Assembly: GCA_965218045.1 (NCBI GenBank) | Contig: CBDCJX010000002.1 | Span: 1-64,000, forward strand | DNA from: CAVRCA01 sp965218045 | GTDB taxonomy: Bacteria; Pseudomonadota; Alphaproteobacteria; Acetobacterales; Acetobacteraceae | Length of the DNA stretch: 64,000 nucleotides | Reading direction: 5' to 3' | The notes under the pieces: generated by a model | Database searches by the model: none | The model's input: only the letters and a program-made list of their open reading frames with translations | What the model was told of the DNA's origin: nothing | Shown: one piece after another, positions 35,161 to 47,669 of the stretch | Layout of the letters: each line of letters opens with the position of its first letter | Position numbering within the stretch: the stretch's first letter is position 1 | Program-made: the position numbers and the translations under genes

Positions 35161-35886
35161 CTATTCGCGCCGGAACGTCATCACCAGCACGTCGCGAAAC
35201 GCCGGTGCGGCGGGGTCGACCGGCTCGACCGGGGTCACCCCGTGGAACACTCGGTTGTCGTCGACCAGCGCCGCGTCGAGCGGTTCCGTCAGGGTGAAGC
35301 TGCCGAGCTTGCGGCCGGCGAGATCGTGGATGCTGGTCTCGCCGCTTTGCACGTTCTCGCGGCGGATCAGCAGCACCAGCACCTGGTCCACCCCGTCGCG
35401 GTGCATGCCCTCCGGGGTCGGCTGGCCCGCTTCGCCGGCGCGCGCCTCGATGCGGAACTGGTGTAGCTCGACATGCCAGCCCGGCACCTTGGTCAGCCGG
35501 TCGAACAGGTCGCGGCAGCCGCGCAGGATGGCACCCATCGACGCGCCGTCGCCCACCTCCGGCAACACCGGCTGGAACCAGCGCTCCACGCCGCCATTCA
35601 GCGTGTTGTAGTCGCGGCTCTGGTAGTGCGGCTGATGCGGCTTGCGGCGGATCACGTCCGAGCCCGGCAGCATGGCGAAGGCGGCGTGCCGGCGCTTCCG
35701 ATAGCGCCCGCCATCGGCCATGTAGGTGTCGAGCCCGAGATCGTCCCAGCTCGCCGCGAACGCATCCCAGTCGGCCAGCCCGCCATGCTGTTCCAGCAGA
35801 AGGCGCATCTCCGGCGCGTGGACGTGGCAGAACCCATCGCGCGCCACACGGGTGGCAAGCAGCTCGGCTTCCGCGCGATCGCTCAC
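35161..35886 (-). CDS. 2OG-Fe dioxygenase family protein (PF10014-like)
   Basis: A 241-residue oxygenase of the group that includes L-isoleucine 4-hydroxylase-type enzymes. The HxD iron ligands are in 'PEGMHRDGVDQVLVLLI' and the distal His in 'VDDNRVFHGVTPVEP'; an Arg near the end ('FRDVLVMTFRRE') would bind 2-oxoglutarate. Upstream blocks 'RRHAAFAML' and 'QSRDYNTLNGG' are typical of the family. It overlaps the mscS stop by 4 bp and is co-transcribed. Amino-acid hydroxylation is a reasonable guess, not shown. Confidence 0.85.
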   Translation of the reverse strand: MSDRAEAELLATRVARDGFCHVHAPEMRLLLEQHGGLADWDAFAASWDDLGLDTYMADGGRYRKRRHAAFAMLPGSDVIRRKPHQPHYQSRDYNTLNGGVERWFQPVLPEVGDGASMGAILRGCRDLFDRLTKVPGWHVELHQFRIEARAGEAGQPTPEGMHRDGVDQVLVLLIRRENVQSGETSIHDLAGRKLGSFTLTEPLDAALVDDNRVFHGVTPVEPVDPAAPAFRDVLVMTFRRE

Positions 35887-38210
35887 TCCGCCGCCCTTTC
35901 GGCCGGGACGGCGGGCGAGGCCGGTGCCACCGGCGGCTTGTGGTCGAGGCGGATCGGCTGGTCAATGATGAGCTGCTGATGCGGATACGGGATCTGGATC
36001 CCATGCTCGTTGAATTTCATCTTCATGCGCCTGTTGAATTCCCGCATGACCGACCAGCGGGCGAACGGTCCGCAGCGGATACGCACCTTCACTATGATCG
36101 CCGACTCGGCGAACTTGTCGAGACCCCAGACCTCCAGGTCGTCGAGGATCTCGCCAGCCCAGCGCGGCTCCTCGCGCATCTCCTTGACGATCTCGCTTAG
36201 CACCGCGACCACGGCGTCGTAATCGTCCTGATACGCCACCGACGCGTTGATCACCGCATAGGCGAAATCGCGCGTCATGTTGGTCACTGTCGTGACACCG
36301 CTGAACGGGATCACGTGGACCGAGCCGTCCTCGGCGCGCAGCCGGATCGAACGGATCGAGAGGTGCTCGACCACCCCGGCCACACTGGCGAGGCTCACCA
36401 CGTCGCCGACCTGGACGGTGTTCTCGATCAGCAGGAACAAGCCGGTGATCACGTCCTGCACCAGCTTCTGCGAGCCAAAACCGATGGCGATGCCGAGCAC
36501 CCCGGCGCCGGCCAGCAGCGGGGCGATGTTCAAGCCGAGATTGCTCAGCACGATCAGCCCGGCGACGATCAGGATCGCGACCAGCAAGGTGGTGCGCAGC
36601 AGCGGCAACAGGGTGCGCAGCCGGGCCGAGCGCGCCGCTTGCTGCTCGGCCGCCAGTCGCTCGAGATGGCCGCGGATGGCGGCGTTGCTCGCTTCCCACA
36701 CCAGCAGCGCCACCACGACGGTGACAGCGATACTGGCCAGCGAGCCCAGCAGCCGGCGGCCCGGCGTGCTGAAGCTCAGCCAGGTCAAGGTGCCGAACCC
36801 CCAGACCTGGAGCAGCACGAGCGCCACGATCGCGTAGATCAGCCCGCGTGCCACGGCGCGCAGCACCGGCCGGTACGCTTGGACGCGCTGGTCGAGGCCG
36901 GGATGGCCGGCGGTTGTCTCGGCGCTTGGTGCGGCGCGGTCGAGCAGCCCGAGTGCGACGATGAGCGCCAGGCGGCCGAGCAGCAGCACGGCGGTCGTGG
37001 TCGCCGCGAAGTGCAGCAGCCGAGTGAAGCCGTGCGGCAGCTCGACCGCCCATACCAGCCAGATCGCGACCAGATAGAACAGCGCGATCCAGTGCCAGCG
37101 CGCGGCGAACTTGTCGCGCAACGCAGCGGTGAAGCCGTGCGCGCGTTTCGGCGCTTGCAGCCGCCGGCGCACCGGTTCGCGCTTTTGCAGCACGACGATG
37201 ATGAGCATGACATGGACCGCCAGGCCGACGCCCTTGAGCGCCGCCTCATGGGCCGCCTCGCTCATGCCGAGCAGCAGGCCGGCTTGGGCCAGCGCGTAGC
37301 CGAGCACCGCAACGGCGATCAGCCGACGCAGCCAGCGCATGATATAGGCGGCGCCCTGGTCGGAGACCTGGATCAGCCGCAGCCTCGCACTGTCGGGGGA
37401 GAGCATCATCCGCGCGAGGCAGAGCAGCGCCCGACACGTCGCGTAGCCCTCCGCCACCACGACCTGCACCGAACGGAGCAGGCCGTTGCCGCCGAGCGGG
37501 CTGGCGATCAGCAGCTGCGCGGTCAGCAGGAAGCCGCAGACCGGCAGCAGGTCCAGCAGCAGGCGTCCGATCGCCAGCGGAACCCGCCGCAGCAACGTCC
37601 ACGCGTTTGCTCGTACTCGGTGCGGCGGCTCGGGCTCGGGTTCCTCGTCGGTCGCGGGCTGGGGCACGGGCTCGTACTCGGCGGCGTCGGCGGTCCCACC
37701 GGGGGCGAGGCCGTGCAAGCCGCGCGTCGGTCGCCGGATCGCCCGCTGTAGCAGCCACTCGACGGCGATGCCGCACGCCATGACGGCGACCAGCCGCCAG
37801 AGCGCATCGAGCAGCAAGGTCCGCTGCGCCGGATCGCGCGACAGGTCGGCCATGCCCCGCCACAGTTCGGGCGTGCGCGCGACCGCCGCGAACAAGGCTT
37901 GTGACTGGACGGACAGATTGCGCAGGAACCTGGAGAACGCGCCGAACGTCTGGGCGGCGACACTCCCCGGCTCTAGCGGTAAAGCCAGAGTGCCGCCCGC
38001 AGGCTGCGGTTGCGCCCTGGCGATCGTCTCCAAGGTGCCGATCAGCGCCGCGCGCTTCTTGTCGTCGCGCAAGATGTCGAGCGTCTGCTGCGCCTGACCG
38101 GCGGAGACCGCGTCAGGATGGGCGGCGGGCCTGGCCGTCGGCGTCTCGGCCCGCGCCGCACCCGCCAGCCCGCATCCCAGGGCCAGCAGCAGGAGCAGGG
38201 CGCGGATCAT
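35883..38210 (-). CDS. mechanosensitive ion channel family protein (MscS-type, large)
   Basis: A 775-residue MscS-superfamily channel. 'MIRALLLLLALGCGLAGAARA' is a signal peptide, then a periplasmic region, about ten membrane segments and the C-terminal MscS core. The pore helix is 'LLAGAGVLGIAIGFGSQKLV', followed by 'FLLIENTVQVGDVV' and the soluble vestibule 'VHVIPFSGVTTVTNMTRDF'. Such channels release solutes on hypo-osmotic shock. ATG 38231, 7 codons earlier, is an alternative start. The next gene overlaps its stop (ATGA). Confidence 0.92.
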   Translation of the reverse strand: MIRALLLLLALGCGLAGAARAETPTARPAAHPDAVSAGQAQQTLDILRDDKKRAALIGTLETIARAQPQPAGGTLALPLEPGSVAAQTFGAFSRFLRNLSVQSQALFAAVARTPELWRGMADLSRDPAQRTLLLDALWRLVAVMACGIAVEWLLQRAIRRPTRGLHGLAPGGTADAAEYEPVPQPATDEEPEPEPPHRVRANAWTLLRRVPLAIGRLLLDLLPVCGFLLTAQLLIASPLGGNGLLRSVQVVVAEGYATCRALLCLARMMLSPDSARLRLIQVSDQGAAYIMRWLRRLIAVAVLGYALAQAGLLLGMSEAAHEAALKGVGLAVHVMLIIVVLQKREPVRRRLQAPKRAHGFTAALRDKFAARWHWIALFYLVAIWLVWAVELPHGFTRLLHFAATTTAVLLLGRLALIVALGLLDRAAPSAETTAGHPGLDQRVQAYRPVLRAVARGLIYAIVALVLLQVWGFGTLTWLSFSTPGRRLLGSLASIAVTVVVALLVWEASNAAIRGHLERLAAEQQAARSARLRTLLPLLRTTLLVAILIVAGLIVLSNLGLNIAPLLAGAGVLGIAIGFGSQKLVQDVITGLFLLIENTVQVGDVVSLASVAGVVEHLSIRSIRLRAEDGSVHVIPFSGVTTVTNMTRDFAYAVINASVAYQDDYDAVVAVLSEIVKEMREEPRWAGEILDDLEVWGLDKFAESAIIVKVRIRCGPFARWSVMREFNRRMKMKFNEHGIQIPYPHQQLIIDQPIRLDHKPPVAPASPAVPAERAAE

Positions 38211-38330
38211 GACGCGCGCGGTCGACCACATCCGCCGAGTATGGTCAACCAAGCCCCGGCCGGGGCGGCGAATAACGCCCGGCGCGCCAGGTGGGGTGCA
38301 CAAGATGGCGATGACGCCTATGTCGCCACG

Positions 38331-38525
38331 GTGAAGACGTTTCTGATCATCATCCTCGTATTGCTCATGCTGGGCACGCTCGGCGTCTTGTTCGGTGGGC
38401 TGATCGGCATGGTGCGCGGCGGCGGCGACCCGCACCGTTCGAACGCGCTGATGCGTTGGCGTATCTTGTTGCAAGCGGCCGCGCTGCTGCTGTTCGCGTT
38501 GATCATGGCGATGCTGCGGTCCTGA
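38331..38525 (+). CDS. small twin-transmembrane protein (HIG1-like)
   Basis: A 64-residue protein with two hydrophobic helices ('TFLIIILVLLMLGTLGVLF' and 'LLQAAALLLFALIMAML') joined by a polar loop 'RGGGDPHRSNALMRWR'. This is the pattern of the short bacterial HIG1-domain or 'twin transmembrane' proteins that often sit just before etfB in Alphaproteobacteria. The start is GTG 38331. HIG1 proteins in mitochondria associate with respiratory complexes; the bacterial role is not established. Confidence 0.82.
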   Translation: MKTFLIIILVLLMLGTLGVLFGGLIGMVRGGGDPHRSNALMRWRILLQAAALLLFALIMAMLRS

Positions 38526-38566
38526 GTGGCGGCGCTGAGTGGCGGCCCTGAGTGCGACTCTGGGGT

Positions 38567-38596
38567 TTGACAGTCGCTCGGCCGGCTGACTAAGGT
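38567..38596 (+). promoter_or_regulatory. possible etfBA promoter
   Basis: A perfect TTGACA (38567-38572) is followed after 18 bp by TAAGGT (38591-38596), which keeps the T, A and final T of the -10. It lies about 105 bp before etfB. Just upstream, CTGAGTGGCGG occurs twice as a short direct repeat. Confidence 0.45.
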
Positions 38597-38699
38597 CCGC
38601 CCCCTGTTTGATGGCAGGCGCGAACAGGCGGGCGGGGTCCGGCGGCGGATCGGCGCCCGCGCAAGCGTACCCACCCCTGGAAAGCGGCACGGTTTTCCC

Positions 38700-39449
38700 A
38701 TGAAGATCCTCGTCCCGGTCAAGCGGGTTGTCGACTACAACGTCAAGGTTCGGGTGAAGTCGGACGGCACCGGCGTGGAGACCGCCGGAGTGAAGATGTC
38801 GATGAACCCGTTCGACGAGATCGCCGTCGAGGAGGCCGTCCGGCTCAAGGAGAAGGGGGTCGCGACCGAGATCGTCGCCGTCTCCATGGGTGTCGCGCAG
38901 AGCTCGGAGACGATCCGCACCGCGCTGGCGATGGGTGCCGATCGTGGCATCCTGGTCGAGACCGATGTCGATTTGCAGCCGCTCGCGGTGGCCAAGCTGC
39001 TGAAGGCGATCGCCGACAAGGAGGAGCCGACGCTGATCATCCTCGGCAAGCAGGCGATCGACGATGACATGAACGCGACCGGTCAGATGCTCGCCGCCTT
39101 CCTCGGCTGGCCGCAGGGGACGTTTGCCAGCAAGCTCACTGTCGAAGCCGATGGCATCACCGTGACCCGCGAGGTCGATGGCGGGCTGGAGACGGTGCAG
39201 CTCACCCTGCCGGCGATCATCACCACCGATCTGCGCCTCAACGAGCCGCGCTACGCCAGCCTGCCCAACATCATGAAGGCGCGCAAGAAGCCGATCGAGA
39301 CCATCAAGCCGGCCGATCTCGGGGTCGATCCGGCGCCACGGCTGACCGTGCTGAAGGTGGTCGAGCCGCCGAAGCGGCAGGCCGGCAAGAAGGTCGGCTC
39401 GGTGGCCGAACTGGTCGACAAGCTGCGCAACGAAGCGAAGGTGATCTGA
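38700..39449 (+). CDS. etfB: electron transfer flavoprotein subunit beta
   Basis: A 249-residue ETF beta subunit. It opens 'MKILVPVKRVVDYNVKVRV', with 'MSMNPFDEIAVEEAVRLKE' and 'ILGKQAIDDDMNATGQMLA' as signature blocks. With EtfA it carries electrons from acyl-CoA and other dehydrogenases to ETF-ubiquinone oxidoreductase, with bound AMP in this subunit. It ends 3 bp before etfA. Confidence 0.97.
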   Translation: MKILVPVKRVVDYNVKVRVKSDGTGVETAGVKMSMNPFDEIAVEEAVRLKEKGVATEIVAVSMGVAQSSETIRTALAMGADRGILVETDVDLQPLAVAKLLKAIADKEEPTLIILGKQAIDDDMNATGQMLAAFLGWPQGTFASKLTVEADGITVTREVDGGLETVQLTLPAIITTDLRLNEPRYASLPNIMKARKKPIETIKPADLGVDPAPRLTVLKVVEPPKRQAGKKVGSVAELVDKLRNEAKVI

Positions 39450-39452
39450 CCG

Positions 39453-40388
39453 ATGACGTCCCTCGTTTTGCTCGATTACGACGACAAGGGCATCAAGCAG
39501 CCGGCGCGTAGCGCGATCGCCGCCGCCGCCAAGCTCGGCGAGATCCACGCGCTGATCGCCGGCCAGGGTGTTGCCGACCAGGCGCAGGCCGCCGCCAAGC
39601 TGCCGGGTGTCACCAAGGTGCTGGTGGCGGACGGCGCCGAGTACGAACACGCGTTGGCCGAGCCGCTGGCCGCGTTGCTGGTGGCGTTGGCGCCCAACTA
39701 CACCCACCTGCTCGCCGCCGCGACGGCGACCGGCAAGAACGTGATGCCACGGGTGGCGGCGCTGCTTGATTCGCAGCCGATCAGCGACATCGCCGACGTG
39801 GTGGACGCCGACACCTTCGTCCGGCCGATCTACGCCGGCAACGCGATGGCGACGGTGAAGTCGTCGGACAAGATCAAGGTGATCACCGTGCGCGCGGCGA
39901 GCTTCGACCCGGTGCCGGCCGAGGGCGGCTCGGCTACGGTCGAGGACGCGCCATCGGTCGAGCTGCCGAAAAGCTCGAAGTTTGTCTCCGCCGAGCTGTC
40001 CAAGAGCGAGCGGCCCGAGCTCACCGCCGCGCGGGTGGTGATCTCCGGCGGGCGCGGCATGCAGAACGGCGACAACTTCAAGCTGATCGAGCCGATCGCC
40101 GACAAGCTCGGCGCCGCCGTCGGTGCCTCGCGCGCCGCCGTCGACGCGGGTTTCGTGCCGAACGACTACCAGGTCGGGCAGACCGGCAAGATCGTCGCCC
40201 CGGAGCTCTATGTCGCGGTGGGCATCTCGGGTGCCATCCAGCACCTCGCGGGCATGAAGGACAGCAAGGTGATCGTGGCGATCAACAAGGACGAGGAAGC
40301 GCCCATCTTCCAGGTGGCCGATTACGGCCTGGTGGCGGATCTGTTCAAGGCCTTGCCGGAATTGGACAAGGAACTGGGAAACTCCTGA
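39453..40388 (+). CDS. etfA: electron transfer flavoprotein subunit alpha
   Basis: A 311-residue ETF alpha subunit. The C-terminal FAD-binding domain contains 'VVISGGRGMQNGDNFKLIE', 'GQTGKIVAPELYVAVGIS', 'GAIQHLAGMKDSKVIVAIN' and 'APIFQVADYGLVAD', all standard. The stop is directly followed by the hbdA ATG, so the three genes form one operon. Confidence 0.97.
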   Translation: MTSLVLLDYDDKGIKQPARSAIAAAAKLGEIHALIAGQGVADQAQAAAKLPGVTKVLVADGAEYEHALAEPLAALLVALAPNYTHLLAAATATGKNVMPRVAALLDSQPISDIADVVDADTFVRPIYAGNAMATVKSSDKIKVITVRAASFDPVPAEGGSATVEDAPSVELPKSSKFVSAELSKSERPELTAARVVISGGRGMQNGDNFKLIEPIADKLGAAVGASRAAVDAGFVPNDYQVGQTGKIVAPELYVAVGISGAIQHLAGMKDSKVIVAINKDEEAPIFQVADYGLVADLFKALPELDKELGNS

Positions 40389-41318
40389 ATGAACGTGGAT
40401 GTGAAAACGGCCCCCGAAACGGGGCCGTTGCTTTCTGAAGCGCCGGAAATCGGCAAGGTGGGCGTGATCGGCGCCGGGCAGATGGGCAACGGCATTGCCC
40501 ATGTCTGCGCCCTGGCGGGGCTGCCGGTCACCTTGCTCGATGTCGACCAGTCGGTGCTCGACCGCGCGCTGTCGACGATGGCGCGGAACATGGACCGGCA
40601 GGTGAACCGTCGGATCATCGCCGAGGAGGATCGCGAGGCGGCGCTGGCGCGCATCTCCACCGGCACCGACTACGCCTTGTTCGGCGACTGCGACTTCGTC
40701 ATCGAGGCGGCGACCGAGAAGGAGCCGGTGAAGACCGCGATCTTCAGGGAGCTGGTGCCGCACCTCAAGCCGTCCTGCATGCTGGCCTCCAACACCTCGT
40801 CGATCTCCATCACCCGCCTCGCGGCGAGGACCGATCGGGCGGAAAAGTTCATCGGCATGCACTTCATGAACCCGGTTCCGGTCATGAAGCTGGTCGAGAT
40901 CATACGCGGCATCGCCACCGACGCGCCGACCTTCCAGGCGGTGCAAGGGCTGGCCCGTCGGCTCAACAAGATCGCCACCGTCGCGGAGGATTTCCCGGCC
41001 TTCATCGTCAACCGCATCCTGGTGCCGATGATCAACGAGGCGGTGTACGCGTTGTACGAGGGCGTCGGCTCGGTTTCCGGCATCGACACCTCGATGAAGC
41101 TGGGCGCCAACCACCCGATGGGACCGCTGGAGCTCGCCGACTTCATCGGCCTCGATACCTGCTTGTCGATCATGCAGGTGCTGTACGAGGGGCTGGCGGA
41201 TAGCAAGTATCGGCCGTGTCCGCTGCTGGTCAAATATGTCGAGGCCGGCTGGCTCGGTCGCAAGACCGGCCGTGGCTTCTACGATTACAGCCAGGACCCA
41301 CCCAAGCCGACGCGCTGA
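40389..41318 (+). CDS. hbdA: 3-hydroxybutyryl-CoA dehydrogenase
   Basis: A 309-residue NAD(P)-dependent dehydrogenase acting on 3-hydroxybutyryl-CoA. The Rossmann loop is 'KVGVIGAGQMGNGIAHVCAL', the catalytic Ser/His/Glu region 'LASNTSSISITRLAA' and 'GMHFMNPVPVMKLVEII', with Asn in the C-terminal part near 'GANHPMGPLELADFIGLD'. The N-terminus carries about 18 extra residues before the Rossmann strand, and a strong hairpin lies inside that part. An in-frame TTG at 40428, after the hairpin, could be the real start. Confidence 0.95.
   Translation: MNVDVKTAPETGPLLSEAPEIGKVGVIGAGQMGNGIAHVCALAGLPVTLLDVDQSVLDRALSTMARNMDRQVNRRIIAEEDREAALARISTGTDYALFGDCDFVIEAATEKEPVKTAIFRELVPHLKPSCMLASNTSSISITRLAARTDRAEKFIGMHFMNPVPVMKLVEIIRGIATDAPTFQAVQGLARRLNKIATVAEDFPAFIVNRILVPMINEAVYALYEGVGSVSGIDTSMKLGANHPMGPLELADFIGLDTCLSIMQVLYEGLADSKYRPCPLLVKYVEAGWLGRKTGRGFYDYSQDPPKPTR
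40406..40429 (+). promoter_or_regulatory. 9-bp GC-rich hairpin at the start of hbdA
   Basis: AACGGCCCC and GGGGCCGTT pair perfectly around a CGAAAC loop, 17 bp after the hbdA ATG. GCTTTCT follows, a poor U-tract. It may be an attenuator or mRNA-stability element that sets the EtfBA to HbdA ratio, or the coding start may lie after it. Confidence 0.5.
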
Positions 41319-41328
41319 GCCGGGGCGG

Positions 41329-43071
41329 CTACCAGGCGGCGAGCGAGGGGTTGGTGGCCGCTGCCGCCGCGTGGCGCCGCACGATCTCGTCCCAGGTCTC
41401 CGATCGGGTCGGCGGCGCGATGGGCAGGTAGCCGCGATCACGGCCGACCGCGACATAGTGATGGTGCAAGCTGAGAAAATCGCCCTGGCCGACCTCGATC
41501 GCGGCGATGCGGTAGGTCCGCGCATACCACGCCTGGTCGAATGGGAACGGGTCGTATCCCTCACGTTCGCCGAATTGTCGGAACTGCTCTAAGCCGCTGC
41601 CGAACTCGCCACGCGCGACCGCTTCGGCAACACCTTGGTAGCGTGCGAGGTAGAACGCCTCGTCGAACTGCGCCTCGACCAGGCGGCTCGCGTCGCCGAA
41701 GCGCGGCCGGCGCGCGCGCAATTCCCGGATCATCGCCGGTGTCACCAAACGCCAGGCACCCGTCATCGCCCGGTGCGCCGTCGCGAACTCCGCCGCCGGC
41801 ACGGCGTGGTTGATCGGGAACAGGTGGAAGCGGTAGCGCGCATCGTCGAGCGGCAGCAGGTCGATCGCCGAAGCCTGGAACGGGTTGAGGAAGCCCGACA
41901 TCGGCAGGAAGATGCGCTCGGCGTCCGACAGCCACGCCGCCAGCCAGGAGAACACGCTAACGCTGACAGCGATGTTGCGCGATCGGCGCAGCGTCTCGAA
42001 ATCGGTCAGCGGACCCCGGCTCGGTAAAAAGACCGCGCGTGGGAACCGTCGTCGGAGGTCCTCGACATAGGCGTTGGCGCCGATCTCGCCCATGAAGATG
42101 GGAACCAGCCCGGTCTGCGCGACGAGCTCCTCGTAGAACGCGCCGGGGATCAAGGGCTGGTTCGGTCGCGGCGCGAGATAGACGTCGTTGCCACGCAGGT
42201 TGATCACCAGATGCTCAGGCCCGAAACCCCGCGCATCGGTCAGACCTAGCGGGATCAGCGCCGCGCACCGCTCACGCGACGGGAAGTTGCCGATGTGACG
42301 AACCACGCTGTCGATCTCGACACGGGCCAGCGCGCCCGAGCGCAGTTCCCTGCCCAGTCCATCGAGATCGAGCCGCATGTCGAGCGGACCGATGCGGGCG
42401 GTGGCCGCGTCCGACCTTGGCACCAGCGGAAAGGCGAGGTTCCAGGCCGGCAGCTCGACATTGGAGATGGCGCAGTCGGGCACGCGCGAGGCGAGCGCGT
42501 GCGCTACCAGGAACTGCACCATCCGGTTGCCAACGCCGCCGCGCGGCTCGACATGGGCAACCGGCGGGGCAGCGCGCGCCCGGGTGGCCGCACGCGGCGC
42601 GTCCGCGACTGGTTCGCCATAAACCTCCACCTGATCCAGATGCAGAAAGCCCTCATCGACCAGGGTGATCTTCACGAACCGCGCCGGCGCGTGCGGGTCG
42701 GGCGCGACGATGAGCGGCGCGCCGTCGACGCCACCGATCACCGTCTCGTCGTATTTGGCGTAGACCATCTCCCACTCGTCTCCGTCGGCGGAGACTTCGA
42801 TGAAGAAATGCCGCAGGCGCGCCGCGTATTCCGGATGGTCGATCCGGTTGTAGACGCGGATCTCGTGGATTTGCGCCAGCACCTCCAGATCGACCGCCCA
42901 CCACGGAAAGCGCTGCAAGGTGGTGTGCATCTGTGGCCGGCCGGTGATCGCGCCGTTGACCGCGCCGGCGGCGTCCTCGGCCGGCGTGGTCCCGCGCGAC
43001 CACTCCGATCGCGAGCTCTGGTCCGCCGGCCGCCCGAGTGCCAGATTGGGAAACGGCGATAGCGGTATCAG
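41329..43071 (-). CDS. discoidin-domain / GT11-like glycosyltransferase with C-terminal WY repeats, CTG start
   Basis: A 580-residue protein. Residues about 9-155 are a discoidin (F5/8 type C) domain ('NLALGRPADQSSRSEWSRG', 'WWAVDLEVLAQIHEIRVYNR'). Residues about 170-455 look like a GT11-type fucosyltransferase: 'GGVGNRMVQFLVAHALA', 'LVINLRGNDVYLAP', 'VSVFSWLAAWLSDAERIFLP'. The C-terminus has two repeats ('FDEAFYLARYQGVAEA', 'FDQAWYARTYR') akin to those in the protein at 20131. The discoidin start lies upstream of the first ATG (42930), and no ATG, GTG or TTG is available. CTG 43071 follows GGGAGGAGG by 5 nt. It comes 45 bp after the gltB stop. Confidence 0.75.
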   Translation of the reverse strand: MIPLSPFPNLALGRPADQSSRSEWSRGTTPAEDAAGAVNGAITGRPQMHTTLQRFPWWAVDLEVLAQIHEIRVYNRIDHPEYAARLRHFFIEVSADGDEWEMVYAKYDETVIGGVDGAPLIVAPDPHAPARFVKITLVDEGFLHLDQVEVYGEPVADAPRAATRARAAPPVAHVEPRGGVGNRMVQFLVAHALASRVPDCAISNVELPAWNLAFPLVPRSDAATARIGPLDMRLDLDGLGRELRSGALARVEIDSVVRHIGNFPSRERCAALIPLGLTDARGFGPEHLVINLRGNDVYLAPRPNQPLIPGAFYEELVAQTGLVPIFMGEIGANAYVEDLRRRFPRAVFLPSRGPLTDFETLRRSRNIAVSVSVFSWLAAWLSDAERIFLPMSGFLNPFQASAIDLLPLDDARYRFHLFPINHAVPAAEFATAHRAMTGAWRLVTPAMIRELRARRPRFGDASRLVEAQFDEAFYLARYQGVAEAVARGEFGSGLEQFRQFGEREGYDPFPFDQAWYARTYRIAAIEVGQGDFLSLHHHYVAVGRDRGYLPIAPPTRSETWDEIVRRHAAAAATNPSLAAW

Positions 43072-43076
43072 AGCGG

Positions 43077-43085
43077 CCTCCTCCC
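43077..43085 (-). promoter_or_regulatory. strong ribosome binding site for a CTG start
   Basis: GGGAGGAGG on the minus strand is an almost full match to the anti-Shine-Dalgarno complement. It ends 5 nt before CTG 43071, the only plausible start that includes the whole discoidin domain; the next codon is ATA. Confidence 0.65.
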
Positions 43086-43116
43086 GGCGTCTGCCCCGGG
43101 TCGGGACGCCGAGCCG

Positions 43117-47646
<4,530 letters not shown>

Positions 47647-47669
47647 CGGCTTGGTTCCTCTACGCACCC

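Noticed and set aside
35883..41564. A 1893-codon open frame on the minus strand running on past the MscS gene
   Set aside because: Only the 35883-38210 part has homology. The rest is antisense to etfB, etfA and hbdA, which are certain, and stays open because of high G+C.
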